Assembly: GCA_016765295.1 (NCBI GenBank)
Contig: JAESQF010000136.1
Location: forward strand, 1-52,371
Direction: 5' to 3'
Length of the DNA stretch: 52,371 nt
Source: Oleispira sp.
GTDB lineage: Bacteria > Pseudomonadota > Gammaproteobacteria > Pseudomonadales > Oceanobacteraceae
Shown here: positions 10,111 to 19,239 of the stretch, piece after piece
Layout of the letters: every line of letters begins with the position of its first letter
Position numbering within the stretch: the first letter of the stretch is position 1
Notes under the pieces: generated by a model
What the model was told of the DNA's origin: nothing
Seen by the model: the letters and a program-made list of their open reading frames with translations, nothing else
The model's database searches: none
Position numbers and translations under genes: made by a program

Positions 10111-10980
10111 GTGTCTGTTATTTATTCGTATCGTAATTATCTACAAACCTTGTGTATCTTACTTACCTTGGCCTTGCTTACTGCTTGTATGGCTGAAGAT
10201 AAAGATGATGATCCCGCTCCCACTCCCACCAATAGCGAAGGTGAGCCCGTAGATAATACGGCTTTGTCCTTAAATGGATTTTGGAATGGGGGCTTTGAAC
10301 AAACAGATACTCTGCGAGTATTGATTTTTAACGGTGATGTTTATGGTCTAGATGAAGATAAAGCATTTTTTGGTACCGTAGAATCTCCAGCGGAGGAAGA
10401 AGTTGATTTTTCTGTTATCGCTTATCCATTTTCTTATGAAGATGCTACTAATTTTGAATTTGTCGCCGATGGAGCTGCAACGGCCTATACCATCAATGGT
10501 TTGTTAGCGACAACCACTACTATTGTCGGTGATTTTGAAACTGATGCCGCCGAATTTGGTGCCTTAGCATTAACCAACGATCTGACCTTTAGCAATAACT
10601 CCTCCCTAACCTCTCTAATTGGCAAGTGGACAACCACTGATCTAGAAATGAATATCACCAGCCGTGGTCGTTTCCATGGGGTAAATAATGGTACGGATAA
10701 AGATTGCTCTTTTGAAGGCCAGATTAATTTAATTAATGCCGGTGATTCTTTATTAGCACTCACTCTTAACCGCCGCAACTGTGATGACTTTAATGGTGAT
10801 TCGACTGGCTTTGTGGCGATTAATGGTGATGGCGAGCTAGAGCTTTATAGCAAGATGGGCAGTTCGCTATTATTCATGAAGTTTACAGCGCCTACGGCGA
10901 CGGGGGGCACTGCTGATCCTGAAACACCCACAGAAGAAGATCCTACGACAGAAGAACCTGTGGAAGAAGTCGTAGAATAA
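10111..10980 (+). CDS. Putative lipoprotein of unknown function
   Basis: The product is about 289 residues with a lipoprotein signal peptide: hydrophobic LCILLTLALLTAC, with Cys26 as the lipidated residue (lipobox LTAC). The mature N-terminus (MAEDKDDDPAPTPTN) and C-terminus (PETPTEEDPTTEEP) are low-complexity, acidic and Pro/Thr-rich. Between them is a Gly- and beta-rich region of possibly two similar halves (LNGFWNGGF..., LIGKWTTTDL...). I do not recognise a family. GTG 10111 is preferred because GAGG lies 6 nt upstream; an upstream in-frame GTG at 10099 has no such site. It stands alone between mnmE and an origin-like gap. Confidence 0.75.
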   Translation: MSVIYSYRNYLQTLCILLTLALLTACMAEDKDDDPAPTPTNSEGEPVDNTALSLNGFWNGGFEQTDTLRVLIFNGDVYGLDEDKAFFGTVESPAEEEVDFSVIAYPFSYEDATNFEFVADGAATAYTINGLLATTTTIVGDFETDAAEFGALALTNDLTFSNNSSLTSLIGKWTTTDLEMNITSRGRFHGVNNGTDKDCSFEGQINLINAGDSLLALTLNRRNCDDFNGDSTGFVAINGDGELELYSKMGSSLLFMKFTAPTATGGTADPETPTEEDPTTEEPVEEVVE

Positions 10981-11344
10981 ATAAATTTGTGCATAACTCT
11001 GTGAGTTAGCTGTAATAACTCTGGTAGGTTTCAGGTATAGCCTCTTAGTAAATCCTTGTATAACATTCACATAACTATTTTATCCACATTTATGCACAGT
11101 TTTATACCTGTGCTAATCCCTTGATATATATAGGATAGCCAATTTTATAAGGTCGCCTTGATAACTTTAGACACAACCTAAAAAGAAGTTGTGAATAATA
11201 AGTCTAAATAACTGAACAAAATTTAACCATAAGGATTGTTCTATCCACTGCCTTTAGGCTCTAAATCAGGTATAATGCGCGCCATTTTTACGATTTAGTG
11301 TGTTTATTTATTGCCACTGAATCTTTTGCTCAGGCATTAAGCCA
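10981..11344. other. oriC: Region upstream of mnmG: origin candidate 2
   Basis: This 364-bp gap holds no gene. It contains four sites matching TTATNCACA: TGTGCATAA 10988-10996 (inverted), TTATCCACA 11080-11088, TTATGCACA 11090-11098 and TGTGAATAA 11190-11198 (inverted). AT-rich stretches include TTGATATATATAGG near 11122. Position immediately upstream of mnmG (gidA) is that of oriC in E. coli and Vibrio. No GATC sites are seen, so Dam/SeqA control as in E. coli is unlikely. It has more DnaA boxes than the dnaA-rpmH gap. The mnmG promoter must also lie here. Confidence 0.6.
11080..11098 (+). promoter_or_regulatory. Tandem pair of DnaA boxes
   Basis: TTATCCACA (11080-11088) and TTATGCACA (11090-11098) are head-to-tail with one base between them, a tight arrangement typical of cooperative DnaA binding. 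Confidence 0.7.
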
Positions 11345-13252
11345 ATGAGCCGTTTTGAGGTTGTGCTTGTGGATTATCCCGTTCGTTATGATGTGATTGT
11401 TGTTGGTGGTGGCCATGCTGGGACAGAGGCTGCGCTTGCGTCTGCTCGTATGGGGGCCAAAACCCTACTACTTACCCACAATACCGATACCATTGGCGTA
11501 ATGTCCTGCAACCCGGCGATTGGTGGCATTGGTAAAAGCCATCTAGTGAAAGAGATTGATGCCCTCGATGGCGCAATGGCCCGTGCAACGGATAAAGGCG
11601 GTATTCAATTCCGTACTTTGAATGCTCGCAAAGGCCCAGCTGTTCGCGCAACCAGAGCTCAAGCCGACCGTCAGTTATATCGTGGCGCAATTCGTGACAT
11701 TGTTGAAAACCAAAAGAACCTCGATATTTTCCAAGCATCCTGTGATGACTTAATCATGCAGGGTGAAAAAGCCGCTGGGGTCATCACGAATACCCATATG
11801 CGCATCCATGCAACGACTGTCGTTTTAACGGTGGGTACCTTCTTAGGTGGCACTATTCATATCGGTATGGAAAACCACAAAGGTGGACGTGCGGGTGATC
11901 CTGCATCGATTGCTTTAGCTCATCGCTTACGTGAAATGCCATTTAACATTGGCCGTTTAAAAACCGGAACGCCAGCGCGTATCGATGCGCGTTCTGTCGA
12001 CTTCTCCGTAATGCAGGTCCAACCTGGTGATTTACCACTGCCTGTCATGTCCTATATGGGTAACGTGAACGAGCACCCTAGACAAGTAAACTGCCACATC
12101 ACTCATACCAATGAGCGTACTCACGATATTATTCGCGCCAATCTAGATCGCTCACCTATGTATGCCGGTGTGATCGAAGGTATTGGCCCACGTTATTGCC
12201 CATCGATAGAAGATAAGGTGATGCGTTTTGCTGATAAAACCAGCCATCAAATTTTTGTCGAGCCAGAAGGTCTACGAACTCACGAGTTATACCCCAATGG
12301 TATATCAACCAGTTTGCCGTTTGATGTGCAGCTAGAACTTATCCACAGCATGGTCGGGTTTGAGAAAGCGCATATTACCCGCCCAGGTTATGCCATTGAA
12401 TACGATTATTTCAATCCACAAGATTTAAAGCACAACCTAGAAACCAAGTTCGTTCCTAACTTGTTCTTTGCTGGCCAGATTAACGGTACTACCGGTTATG
12501 AAGAAGCCGGTGCTCAAGGTTTATTAGCGGGAGCCAACGCCGCCTTACGCGCCTTTGAGAAAGAAGCTTGGAGCCCACGTCGTGATGAAGCGTATATGGG
12601 TGTATTAGTCGATGACCTGATCACCATGGGTACCAAAGAACCGTATCGCATGTTCACTAGTCGCGCTGAATATCGTTTAATTCTGCGTGAAGACAATGCC
12701 GACTTACGCTTAACCGAAATTGGCCGTAATCTTGGTTTAGTCGGTGATGAACGTTGGGCTGCTTTCTGCGAAAAGAAAGAATCCATCGAAAAAGAAAATC
12801 AGCGTTTAGCCTCGACTTGGATACAGCCAAAAACCCCAGAAGGGGATGCGGTGAATGCTATGATCGAAAGTCCACTAAGTCGTGAATACAGTTTAAAGGA
12901 TTTGTTGAAACGCCCTGGTTTGAGTTATGCCGATATCGCCGGTCTTAAAGGTGAAGTCGTTAGCGATCCTAGAGTCGCCGAGCAGGTAGAGATTCAAGCC
13001 AAGTACGATGGTTATATTGCACGTCAACTAGACGACATCGAACAAATGCGTCGCTACGAAGCAACTCCATTACCAGAGAACTTCGATTACACTGTGATTG
13101 GTGGTCTGTCTAACGAAGTTATACAGAAGCTAGATACCATGAAGCCAGAAACTTTGGGTAGTGCTTCTCGCATTCAAGGGGTAACCCCTGCGGCGATTAG
13201 CCAGATTCTAGTACATATGAAAAAGCTAAAATTAGCGCGTAAGAGCGCTTAG
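11345..13252 (+). CDS. mnmG: tRNA uridine-5-carboxymethylaminomethyl modification enzyme MnmG (GidA)
   Basis: MnmG is the FAD-dependent partner of MnmE in wobble-uridine modification. The dinucleotide-binding motif is [21 protein letters not shown], followed by the family [23 protein letters not shown] and, later, [16 protein letters not shown]. The 635-residue product is slightly longer than usual. An in-frame GTG at 11369 ([14 protein letters not shown]) has GAGG 8 nt upstream and gives the family-typical N-terminus, so it may be the true start. A perfect DnaA box lies inside the gene at 12339-12347. Confidence 0.97.
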   Translation: MSRFEVVLVDYPVRYDVIVVGGGHAGTEAALASARMGAKTLLLTHNTDTIGVMSCNPAIGGIGKSHLVKEIDALDGAMARATDKGGIQFRTLNARKGPAVRATRAQADRQLYRGAIRDIVENQKNLDIFQASCDDLIMQGEKAAGVITNTHMRIHATTVVLTVGTFLGGTIHIGMENHKGGRAGDPASIALAHRLREMPFNIGRLKTGTPARIDARSVDFSVMQVQPGDLPLPVMSYMGNVNEHPRQVNCHITHTNERTHDIIRANLDRSPMYAGVIEGIGPRYCPSIEDKVMRFADKTSHQIFVEPEGLRTHELYPNGISTSLPFDVQLELIHSMVGFEKAHITRPGYAIEYDYFNPQDLKHNLETKFVPNLFFAGQINGTTGYEEAGAQGLLAGANAALRAFEKEAWSPRRDEAYMGVLVDDLITMGTKEPYRMFTSRAEYRLILREDNADLRLTEIGRNLGLVGDERWAAFCEKKESIEKENQRLASTWIQPKTPEGDAVNAMIESPLSREYSLKDLLKRPGLSYADIAGLKGEVVSDPRVAEQVEIQAKYDGYIARQLDDIEQMRRYEATPLPENFDYTVIGGLSNEVIQKLDTMKPETLGSASRIQGVTPAAISQILVHMKKLKLARKSA

Positions 13253-13257
13253 CTTTA

Positions 13258-13812
13258 ATGGATAGAGAGAAAATGGATATAGAGCTCTCAGCAGTAGAGC
13301 TAACTGAGCGTATGAAAATGCGCTCAGGCCAATCCTACAATAGCCTCGATATCGAATTGAGGTTACTGCGCGAAAAAGCCCGTCTGGCTTGTGGCAAATA
13401 CAATGCTCATCCAAGCAAAGGCAACTTTAAGCATATCAGTCGTTTATTCCACAAGTTATCCACAGTTGTTATAGAGCCAGGTTTTCAATGCGATTACGGT
13501 GGCCAAATATCCTTAGGAAATAACTTCTACGCCAATTTTAATTGTGTATTCCTTGATAGTGCAGCTATTACCATTGGTGATGACGTTATGCTGGGGCCCG
13601 CAGTCCACATTTATACGGTTGATCATCCTCGTGATGCCCAAGCTCGAAAGGCAGGTGGTTGTATCGCTAAACCTGTAATTATTGGTAATGGAGTTTGGCT
13701 TGGTGGTGGAGCCAAGATACTGCCTGGAGTGACTATTGGTGAGAATGCCATTATCGGCGCCAATGCTGTCGTGACCAAAGATGTAGAAGCGAATACCCGT
13801 TTTCTGGGTTGA
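13258..13812 (+). CDS. Maltose/galactoside-type O-acetyltransferase, C-terminus shortened
   Basis: This is a left-handed beta-helix acetyltransferase of the Maa/LacA/NodL type, which transfers acetyl from acetyl-CoA to a sugar or similar substrate. The N-terminal Maa region (MKMRSGQSYNSLDIELRLLREKARL) precedes hexapeptide repeats. The active-site region reads HIYTVDHPRDAQAR, and the CoA end reads GNGVWLGGGAKILPGVTIGENAIIGANAVVTKD. The protein stops after VEANTRFLG, lacking the usual final GNPAR-type segment of about 10-15 residues, so it may be slightly truncated. It begins 5 bp after mnmG. An in-frame ATG at 13273 is an alternative start. The gene contains a perfect DnaA box (13456-13464). 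The substrate is unknown. Confidence 0.85.
   Translation: MDREKMDIELSAVELTERMKMRSGQSYNSLDIELRLLREKARLACGKYNAHPSKGNFKHISRLFHKLSTVVIEPGFQCDYGGQISLGNNFYANFNCVFLDSAAITIGDDVMLGPAVHIYTVDHPRDAQARKAGGCIAKPVIIGNGVWLGGGAKILPGVTIGENAIIGANAVVTKDVEANTRFLG
13456..13464 (+). promoter_or_regulatory. DnaA box inside the acetyltransferase gene
   Basis: AGTTATCCACAG contains a perfect TTATCCACA. Further perfect boxes lie in genes at 12339-12347 (mnmG) and 14130-14138 (rsmG, inverted). Confidence 0.5.
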
Positions 13813-13923
13813 TGTTTTAAAAGCATTAACCACAGAGACTGCATATCTCGATGATAAGAGCTTTTCATCTTTTATGTTAGAATATCCGACTCTTTAAATC
13901 GACAGATTCAAGCGCGGCAAATT

Positions 13924-14553
13924 ATGGCTAACTACTCTTCAGCAATTTCCACGGGCGCTACCCAAATGGGTGTTTCTTTAAGCGATCAGCAACTTGAACT
14001 CTTGGTTGAGTACTTAGAACTGTTCATTAAATGGAACAAAGCCTATAACTTGTCGGCGATTCGTGACCCCGCACAAATGATTCCACTACACCTATTAGAT
14101 AGTCTTATCGTGAATTCTTATATTCAAGCTGTGGATAACATTATAGATGTCGGTACAGGCGCTGGTTTACCGGGTATTGTGCTAGCAATTATGAACCCGG
14201 AAAAGAAGTTCACTTTGCTTGATAGTAACGGTAAGAAGACACGCTTCCTGTTTCAGGCAAAATTAGCCTTAAAGCTGAATAATGTCACCATTATTAATGA
14301 GCGTGTAGAAGCCTATCAACCTGAGCAAGGTTTCGATATGATCGTATCCCGCGCTTTTGCTTCTATCACCGATATGACTTATTGGTGTACGCACTTGTTA
14401 GCAGAAAACGGCATTTTCTTAGCCATGAAGGGTCAATACCCCACGGCAGAATTTGCGGCGGTAGCGGATAAATATGAATTAATCGAAAGCCACGAATTAG
14501 ACGTTCCTGGGGTCGACGGTGAACGTCATCTGTTAGCCTTTAAACCAAAATAA
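13924..14553 (+). CDS. rsmG: 16S rRNA (guanine-N7) methyltransferase RsmG
   Basis: RsmG (GidB) methylates G527 of 16S rRNA using S-adenosylmethionine. The 209-residue length is typical. The family N-terminus LLVEYLELFIKWNKAYNLSAIRDP, the SAM motif IIDVGTGAGLPGIVLAI and IVSRAFASI are all present. It sits between the mnmG region and parAB in the standard order, separated from the acetyltransferase by 111 bp that may hold its promoter. Confidence 0.97.
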   Translation: MANYSSAISTGATQMGVSLSDQQLELLVEYLELFIKWNKAYNLSAIRDPAQMIPLHLLDSLIVNSYIQAVDNIIDVGTGAGLPGIVLAIMNPEKKFTLLDSNGKKTRFLFQAKLALKLNNVTIINERVEAYQPEQGFDMIVSRAFASITDMTYWCTHLLAENGIFLAMKGQYPTAEFAAVADKYELIESHELDVPGVDGERHLLAFKPK

Positions 14554-14592
14554 TTTAAACATCCCTTATTGTCTGGGCTGCAGGATAGCGAA

Positions 14593-15450
14593 ATGAGCAA
14601 AATATTAGTCGTTGCCAATCAAAAAGGTGGTGTGGGTAAAACCACCACTGCAGTTAACCTGTCAGCTTCACTTGCCGCTACTAAGCGCAAAGTGCTTATG
14701 GTCGACCTTGATCCTCAAGGTAATGCGACAATGGGCTGTGGTATTGATAAGCATGATTTAGAGCTGTCTCTCTATGATGTATTAACCGCTAAGTGCAATA
14801 TTGCGGATGTTATCATGGCTGCCGGAAATGGAGGCTTTGACGTAGTACCCACCAATTCAGATTTAACCGCGGCTGAAGTTGAGCTGATGAGTATGCCGCA
14901 ACGAGAGACGCGTTTACGTACTGCGCTAGCCGAAGTGAGTGCTAACTATGATTACATTATTATTGACTGTCCGCCGTCATTAAGCATGTTAACGGTCAAT
15001 GCTATGGTCGCTGCGCAAGGTGTTTTGATTCCGATGCAGTGTGAGTATTATGCCTTGGAAGGTTTGTCGGCTCTGATGCAAACCATTGAAAAGATTAAAT
15101 CTAGTTTAAACCCTGAATTGGTTATTGAAGGTATATTGCGCACTATGTATGACCCGCGCAACAGTCTTACGACGGATGTGTCGACACAGTTGATTACGCA
15201 TTTTGGTGATAAGGTCTACAGCACCGTCATTCCACGTAATGTACGTCTAGCAGAAGCACCAAGTTATGGGCTTCCCGTGTTAGCTTATGACAAAAATTCT
15301 CGTGGCGCAGTGGCTTATTTAGCGTTGGCTGGTGAAATGAATCGTCGTACGAAGAGTAAGAAAAGTGCTGCTAAAAAAGCAAGTACAAATAAAGTGATAA
15401 ATAAAGCGGCTGGTACAACAACCAGCAAAAGCGCAACTAGCCAAGCATAA
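14593..15450 (+). CDS. parA: Chromosome partitioning ATPase ParA (Soj)
   Basis: ParA is a deviant-Walker ATPase that, with ParB-parS, segregates the origin region. The N-terminus MSKILVVANQKGGVGKTTTAVNL carries the deviant Walker A with both lysines; VDLDPQGNAT and YIIIDCPPSLS follow. ATG 14593 is chosen because AGGA lies 7 nt upstream; an upstream TTG (14569) would add eight residues unlike the family. The 285-residue protein carries an unusual basic, low-complexity C-terminal tail rich in Lys, Ala, Ser and Thr (about the last 30 residues) beyond the usual end. It is followed 34 bp later by parB. Confidence 0.96.
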   Translation: MSKILVVANQKGGVGKTTTAVNLSASLAATKRKVLMVDLDPQGNATMGCGIDKHDLELSLYDVLTAKCNIADVIMAAGNGGFDVVPTNSDLTAAEVELMSMPQRETRLRTALAEVSANYDYIIIDCPPSLSMLTVNAMVAAQGVLIPMQCEYYALEGLSALMQTIEKIKSSLNPELVIEGILRTMYDPRNSLTTDVSTQLITHFGDKVYSTVIPRNVRLAEAPSYGLPVLAYDKNSRGAVAYLALAGEMNRRTKSKKSAAKKASTNKVINKAAGTTTSKSATSQA

Positions 15451-15484
15451 GCGCCGCTAGCACTCAAAATTATTGGAAATTAGC

Positions 15485-16420
15485 ATGTCAAAGAAACGTG
15501 GCCTAGGTCGTGGCCTCGATGCATTATTAGGTGATGCATTAGCGCAAAATAAATCTGCAACGGATGCTGCGGGTACTACTGAAGTGAGCATACAACCGAA
15601 TGAGGTTGATAAGCACAATGGTGGTATTAAACATTTGCCGGTTGAATTCATTCAGCCAGGGCAATACCAGCCACGTAAAGACATGCATCAAGAAGCATTA
15701 GAAGAGCTTGCGGCTTCTATTAAAGCGCAAGGTTTAATGCAGCCGATCGTTATTCGTCCACTCCCGAGTAAAGAGTCTAATCAAGAGCCAGGCAAAGACG
15801 CTCGTTATGAAATCATTGCTGGTGAGCGTCGTTGGCGTGCAACTCAACTTGCGGGTCTTGATACGGTACCTGTGATTATTAAAGATGTTCCTGATGATGC
15901 CGCGATTGCGATGTCTTTAATCGAGAACATTCAGCGTGAAAATCTAAACTCGATGGAAGAAGCCCAGGCCCTTTATCGTTTACAGCAAGAATTCGAACTG
16001 ACTCAACAAGAAGTTGGGGATGCGGTGGGTAAATCCCGCGCGACGGTGGCTAACTTATTACGCTTAATGCAGCTTAATGACGATGTGAAAATCATGCTAG
16101 AACGTGGCGATATAGAAATGGGTCACGCGAAAGCACTATTAGGGTTACAAGATCAAAAGCAAAGCGAAGCCGCCCGCTATGTTATTACAAAAGACATGAC
16201 GGTACGCCAAACAGAAGCGCATGTGCGCAACTTGCAGAATGAAGTAAAGCCGAAAGAAAAAGCCCGTCCTAATCCCGATATCCAGCGTTTAGAACGCACA
16301 TTAGGTGAACGCTTAGGGGCTAATGTAGCGATTCAGCACTCAGCCAAAGGTAAGGGTAAGCTGGTGATTAATTACAGCAGTCTTGATGAGTTAGATGGGA
16401 TTTTGGCTCATATTCAATAG
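15485..16420 (+). CDS. parB: Chromosome partitioning protein ParB
   Basis: ParB binds parS, spreads as a CTP-dependent clamp and stimulates ParA. The 311-residue product begins MSKKRGLGRGLDALLGD, the conserved ParA-interaction segment. The CTP-binding domain has IAGERRWRA and IENIQRENLN. The helix-turn-helix region is LTQQEVGDAVGKSRATVANLLRLMQL, with a C-terminal dimerisation domain. ATG 15485 is preferred over the in-frame TTG at 15473, which fits the family less well. Two perfect parS targets lie in recF, about 13-14 kb away. Confidence 0.97.
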   Translation: MSKKRGLGRGLDALLGDALAQNKSATDAAGTTEVSIQPNEVDKHNGGIKHLPVEFIQPGQYQPRKDMHQEALEELAASIKAQGLMQPIVIRPLPSKESNQEPGKDARYEIIAGERRWRATQLAGLDTVPVIIKDVPDDAAIAMSLIENIQRENLNSMEEAQALYRLQQEFELTQQEVGDAVGKSRATVANLLRLMQLNDDVKIMLERGDIEMGHAKALLGLQDQKQSEAARYVITKDMTVRQTEAHVRNLQNEVKPKEKARPNPDIQRLERTLGERLGANVAIQHSAKGKGKLVINYSSLDELDGILAHIQ

Positions 16421-16468
16421 CGCGTATTGGTCTAAAAAATAATAAACCAATACCTATCAATAATTAAA

Positions 16469-16495
16469 TCAACCTAAAGGCCAGCTTTAGGTTGA
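16469..16495 (+). terminator. Hairpin after parB
   Basis: TCAACCTAAAG (16469-16479) and CTTTAGGTTGA (16485-16495) form a perfect 11-bp stem with a 5-nt loop. There is no T-run on the plus strand, so it may be a weak terminator for parB. Its right arm overlaps the -35 element of the atp promoter. Confidence 0.5.
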
Positions 16496-16520
16496 AGATT
16501 GTGACGCAAATCAATATAAT
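16492..16520 (+). promoter_or_regulatory. Promoter of the atp operon
   Basis: TTGAAG (16492-16497) and a perfect TATAAT (16515-16520) are separated by exactly 17 bp. They lie about 39 bp before the atpI GTG, which itself has GAGAGG 6 nt upstream. Confidence 0.75.
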
Positions 16521-16558
16521 CCATGCGCCTAAAATTGTAGGCGAAAGAGAGGTCTTCC

Positions 16559-16927
16559 GTGACATCGATAGCTAGACCTCCGGTTTATCGCATTGCCATA
16601 ATGCAGTTTTCTTTAAGCATAATTATCGCGTTATTCGCCTTGATTCATAGCTTTGAAGCGGGTTATTCAGCCTTGTTAGGTGGTTTAACCTGTGCAATAC
16701 CCAGTGGGTATTTCATTTGGCGGGCGTTTAAATACAGCGGTGCTCGATCTGTTGATCAGGTCGTATTGTCGTTTTATCGAGGACAGTCGTGGAAATTCGT
16801 TCTCACCGCAATGAGTTTTGCAGTGATATTTTCTCGAGTAGATCCTTTGAATCCCTGGGCATTGTTTGGGGCGTTCATCACAGTGCAGTTTAGTCACGTG
16901 ATGGCAGCAAGAATTGCGAAGCTCTGA
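16559..16927 (+). CDS. atpI: ATP synthase protein I
   Basis: AtpI is a small membrane protein thought to help assemble the c-ring. The 122-residue product has about four hydrophobic segments (for example MQFSLSIIIALFALIHSF and FVLTAMSFAVIFSRV), family-typical for a UncI protein. The start is GTG 16559 with a good Shine-Dalgarno. It is the first gene of the atp operon, and a hairpin overlaps its stop codon, so its transcript may be partly separated from atpB onward. Confidence 0.88.
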   Translation: MTSIARPPVYRIAIMQFSLSIIIALFALIHSFEAGYSALLGGLTCAIPSGYFIWRAFKYSGARSVDQVVLSFYRGQSWKFVLTAMSFAVIFSRVDPLNPWALFGAFITVQFSHVMAARIAKL

Positions 16928-16965
16928 TGACTTCATTCTGAGAATGAATTGATCAGAGCTTTTAA
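16919..16965 (+). terminator. Hairpin over the atpI stop codon (attenuator-like)
   Basis: AAGCTCTGAT (16919-16928) pairs with ATCAGAGCTT (16952-16961), and inside it TTCATTC pairs with GAATGAA around a TGA loop. A short T-run follows (CTTTTAAC). The atpI TGA stop lies within the left arm. Translating ribosomes would disturb it, so it may work as an attenuator or RNA-processing point between atpI and atpB. Confidence 0.6.
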
Positions 16966-16994
16966 CACTTTTTTAAACTTAAGATTGAGAGTGA

Positions 16995-17897
<903 letters not shown>

Positions 17898-17921
17898 TTT
17901 TTTAAACGTTTTACTCACTAA

Positions 17922-18176
<255 letters not shown>

Positions 18177-18203
18177 TTTCATTTTATTTAAGAGGGCTCT
18201 GGC

Positions 18204-18674
18204 ATGAACATTAATGCAACTTTGATCGGCCAGATCATTACTTTCGCAATCTTCGTGGCGTTTTGCATGAAGTTTGTTTGGCCTCACCTTATTGGTGCAA
18301 TGGTTGAACGCGAAAAGAAAATTGCTGACGGCCTAGATGCTGCTAATCGCGCTACTCGTGACTTGGAACTTGCTCAACAAAAAGCAGGCGAACATTTACG
18401 TGAAAGCAAAGAGAAAGCTGCAGAAATCATTGAGCTAGCTAACAAGCGCGCTAACCAAATCATCGATGAAGCGAAAGACGCTGCTCGTGAAGAAGGTTCT
18501 CGTTTGCAAGCTGCAGCTCAAGCTGAAATTGAGCAAGATGTGAATCGTGCTAAAGAAGGATTGCGTCAACAGGTTGCTGCTCTTGCAGTAGCTGGTGCAT
18601 CCAAAATCTTGGCAAAATCAGTTGATGAAGCAGTTCATAGCGAATTGCTTGATCAGTTGGCTAACGAGCTTTAA
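18204..18674 (+). CDS. atpF: ATP synthase F0 subunit b
   Basis: Subunit b is the peripheral stalk linking F0 to F1. The product is 156 residues, as in E. coli. It begins [27 protein letters not shown], one membrane helix, followed by a long charged alpha-helical coil rich in Ala, Glu, Lys and Arg. It lies 27 bp after atpE. Confidence 0.96.
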   Translation: MNINATLIGQIITFAIFVAFCMKFVWPHLIGAMVEREKKIADGLDAANRATRDLELAQQKAGEHLRESKEKAAEIIELANKRANQIIDEAKDAAREEGSRLQAAAQAEIEQDVNRAKEGLRQQVAALAVAGASKILAKSVDEAVHSELLDQLANEL

Positions 18675-18685
18675 GCGAGGAAGCC

Positions 18686-19222
18686 ATGGCTGAATTAACC
18701 ACTCTTGCGCGGCCTTATGCCAAAGCAGCTTTTGCAGAAGCAATAGAGCAGAATGCTCTAGTACAGTGGTCTGACATGTTATCGATTGCGACTCAGTTCG
18801 CAACCGATGACGAGTTGGCTAAAGTACTAGTCCATCCGTCTCTTACTGCTGAGCAACAAGCTACGGCATTAACCGACTTGTGCGGTGACAAGTTAAATCA
18901 ATCAGGAAAAAATTTCCTGATGATTCTAGGCGAAAATAAACGTCTAACTTTGTTACCACAAATTGTTGAAGCCTTTGAAGAATTAAAAGCAGCACAGGAA
19001 CACGCTATTGACGTGACTGTAACCTCTGCTTTTGAACTAACAGACGCACAACAAGAAACATTGTCTCTAGCACTGAAAAACAAATTACAGTGCGACGTAC
19101 GATTAACGAGCGAAGTTGACCAATCATTGGTTGGTGGCGCTATTATTCGTGCTGGAGACTTAGTCATCGACGGCTCTGTTCGCGGTAAGCTAGCGAAGCT
19201 AGCCGAAGCAATGGACACCTAG
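18686..19222 (+). CDS. atpH: ATP synthase F1 subunit delta
   Basis: Subunit delta joins the b stalk to the top of F1. The 178-residue product starts MAELTTLARPYAKAAFAEA and ends with the conserved VGGAIIRAGDLVIDGSVRGKLAKL. Length and position in the operon, 11 bp after atpF, are standard. Confidence 0.96.
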   Translation: MAELTTLARPYAKAAFAEAIEQNALVQWSDMLSIATQFATDDELAKVLVHPSLTAEQQATALTDLCGDKLNQSGKNFLMILGENKRLTLLPQIVEAFEELKAAQEHAIDVTVTSAFELTDAQQETLSLALKNKLQCDVRLTSEVDQSLVGGAIIRAGDLVIDGSVRGKLAKLAEAMDT

Positions 19223-19239
19223 TTGAGGGATGAATTAGC

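Noticed and set aside
13513-13868. Minus-strand ORFs across the acetyltransferase end
   Set aside because: They mirror the hexapeptide-repeat codon pattern of the real plus-strand gene and have no SD or family features.
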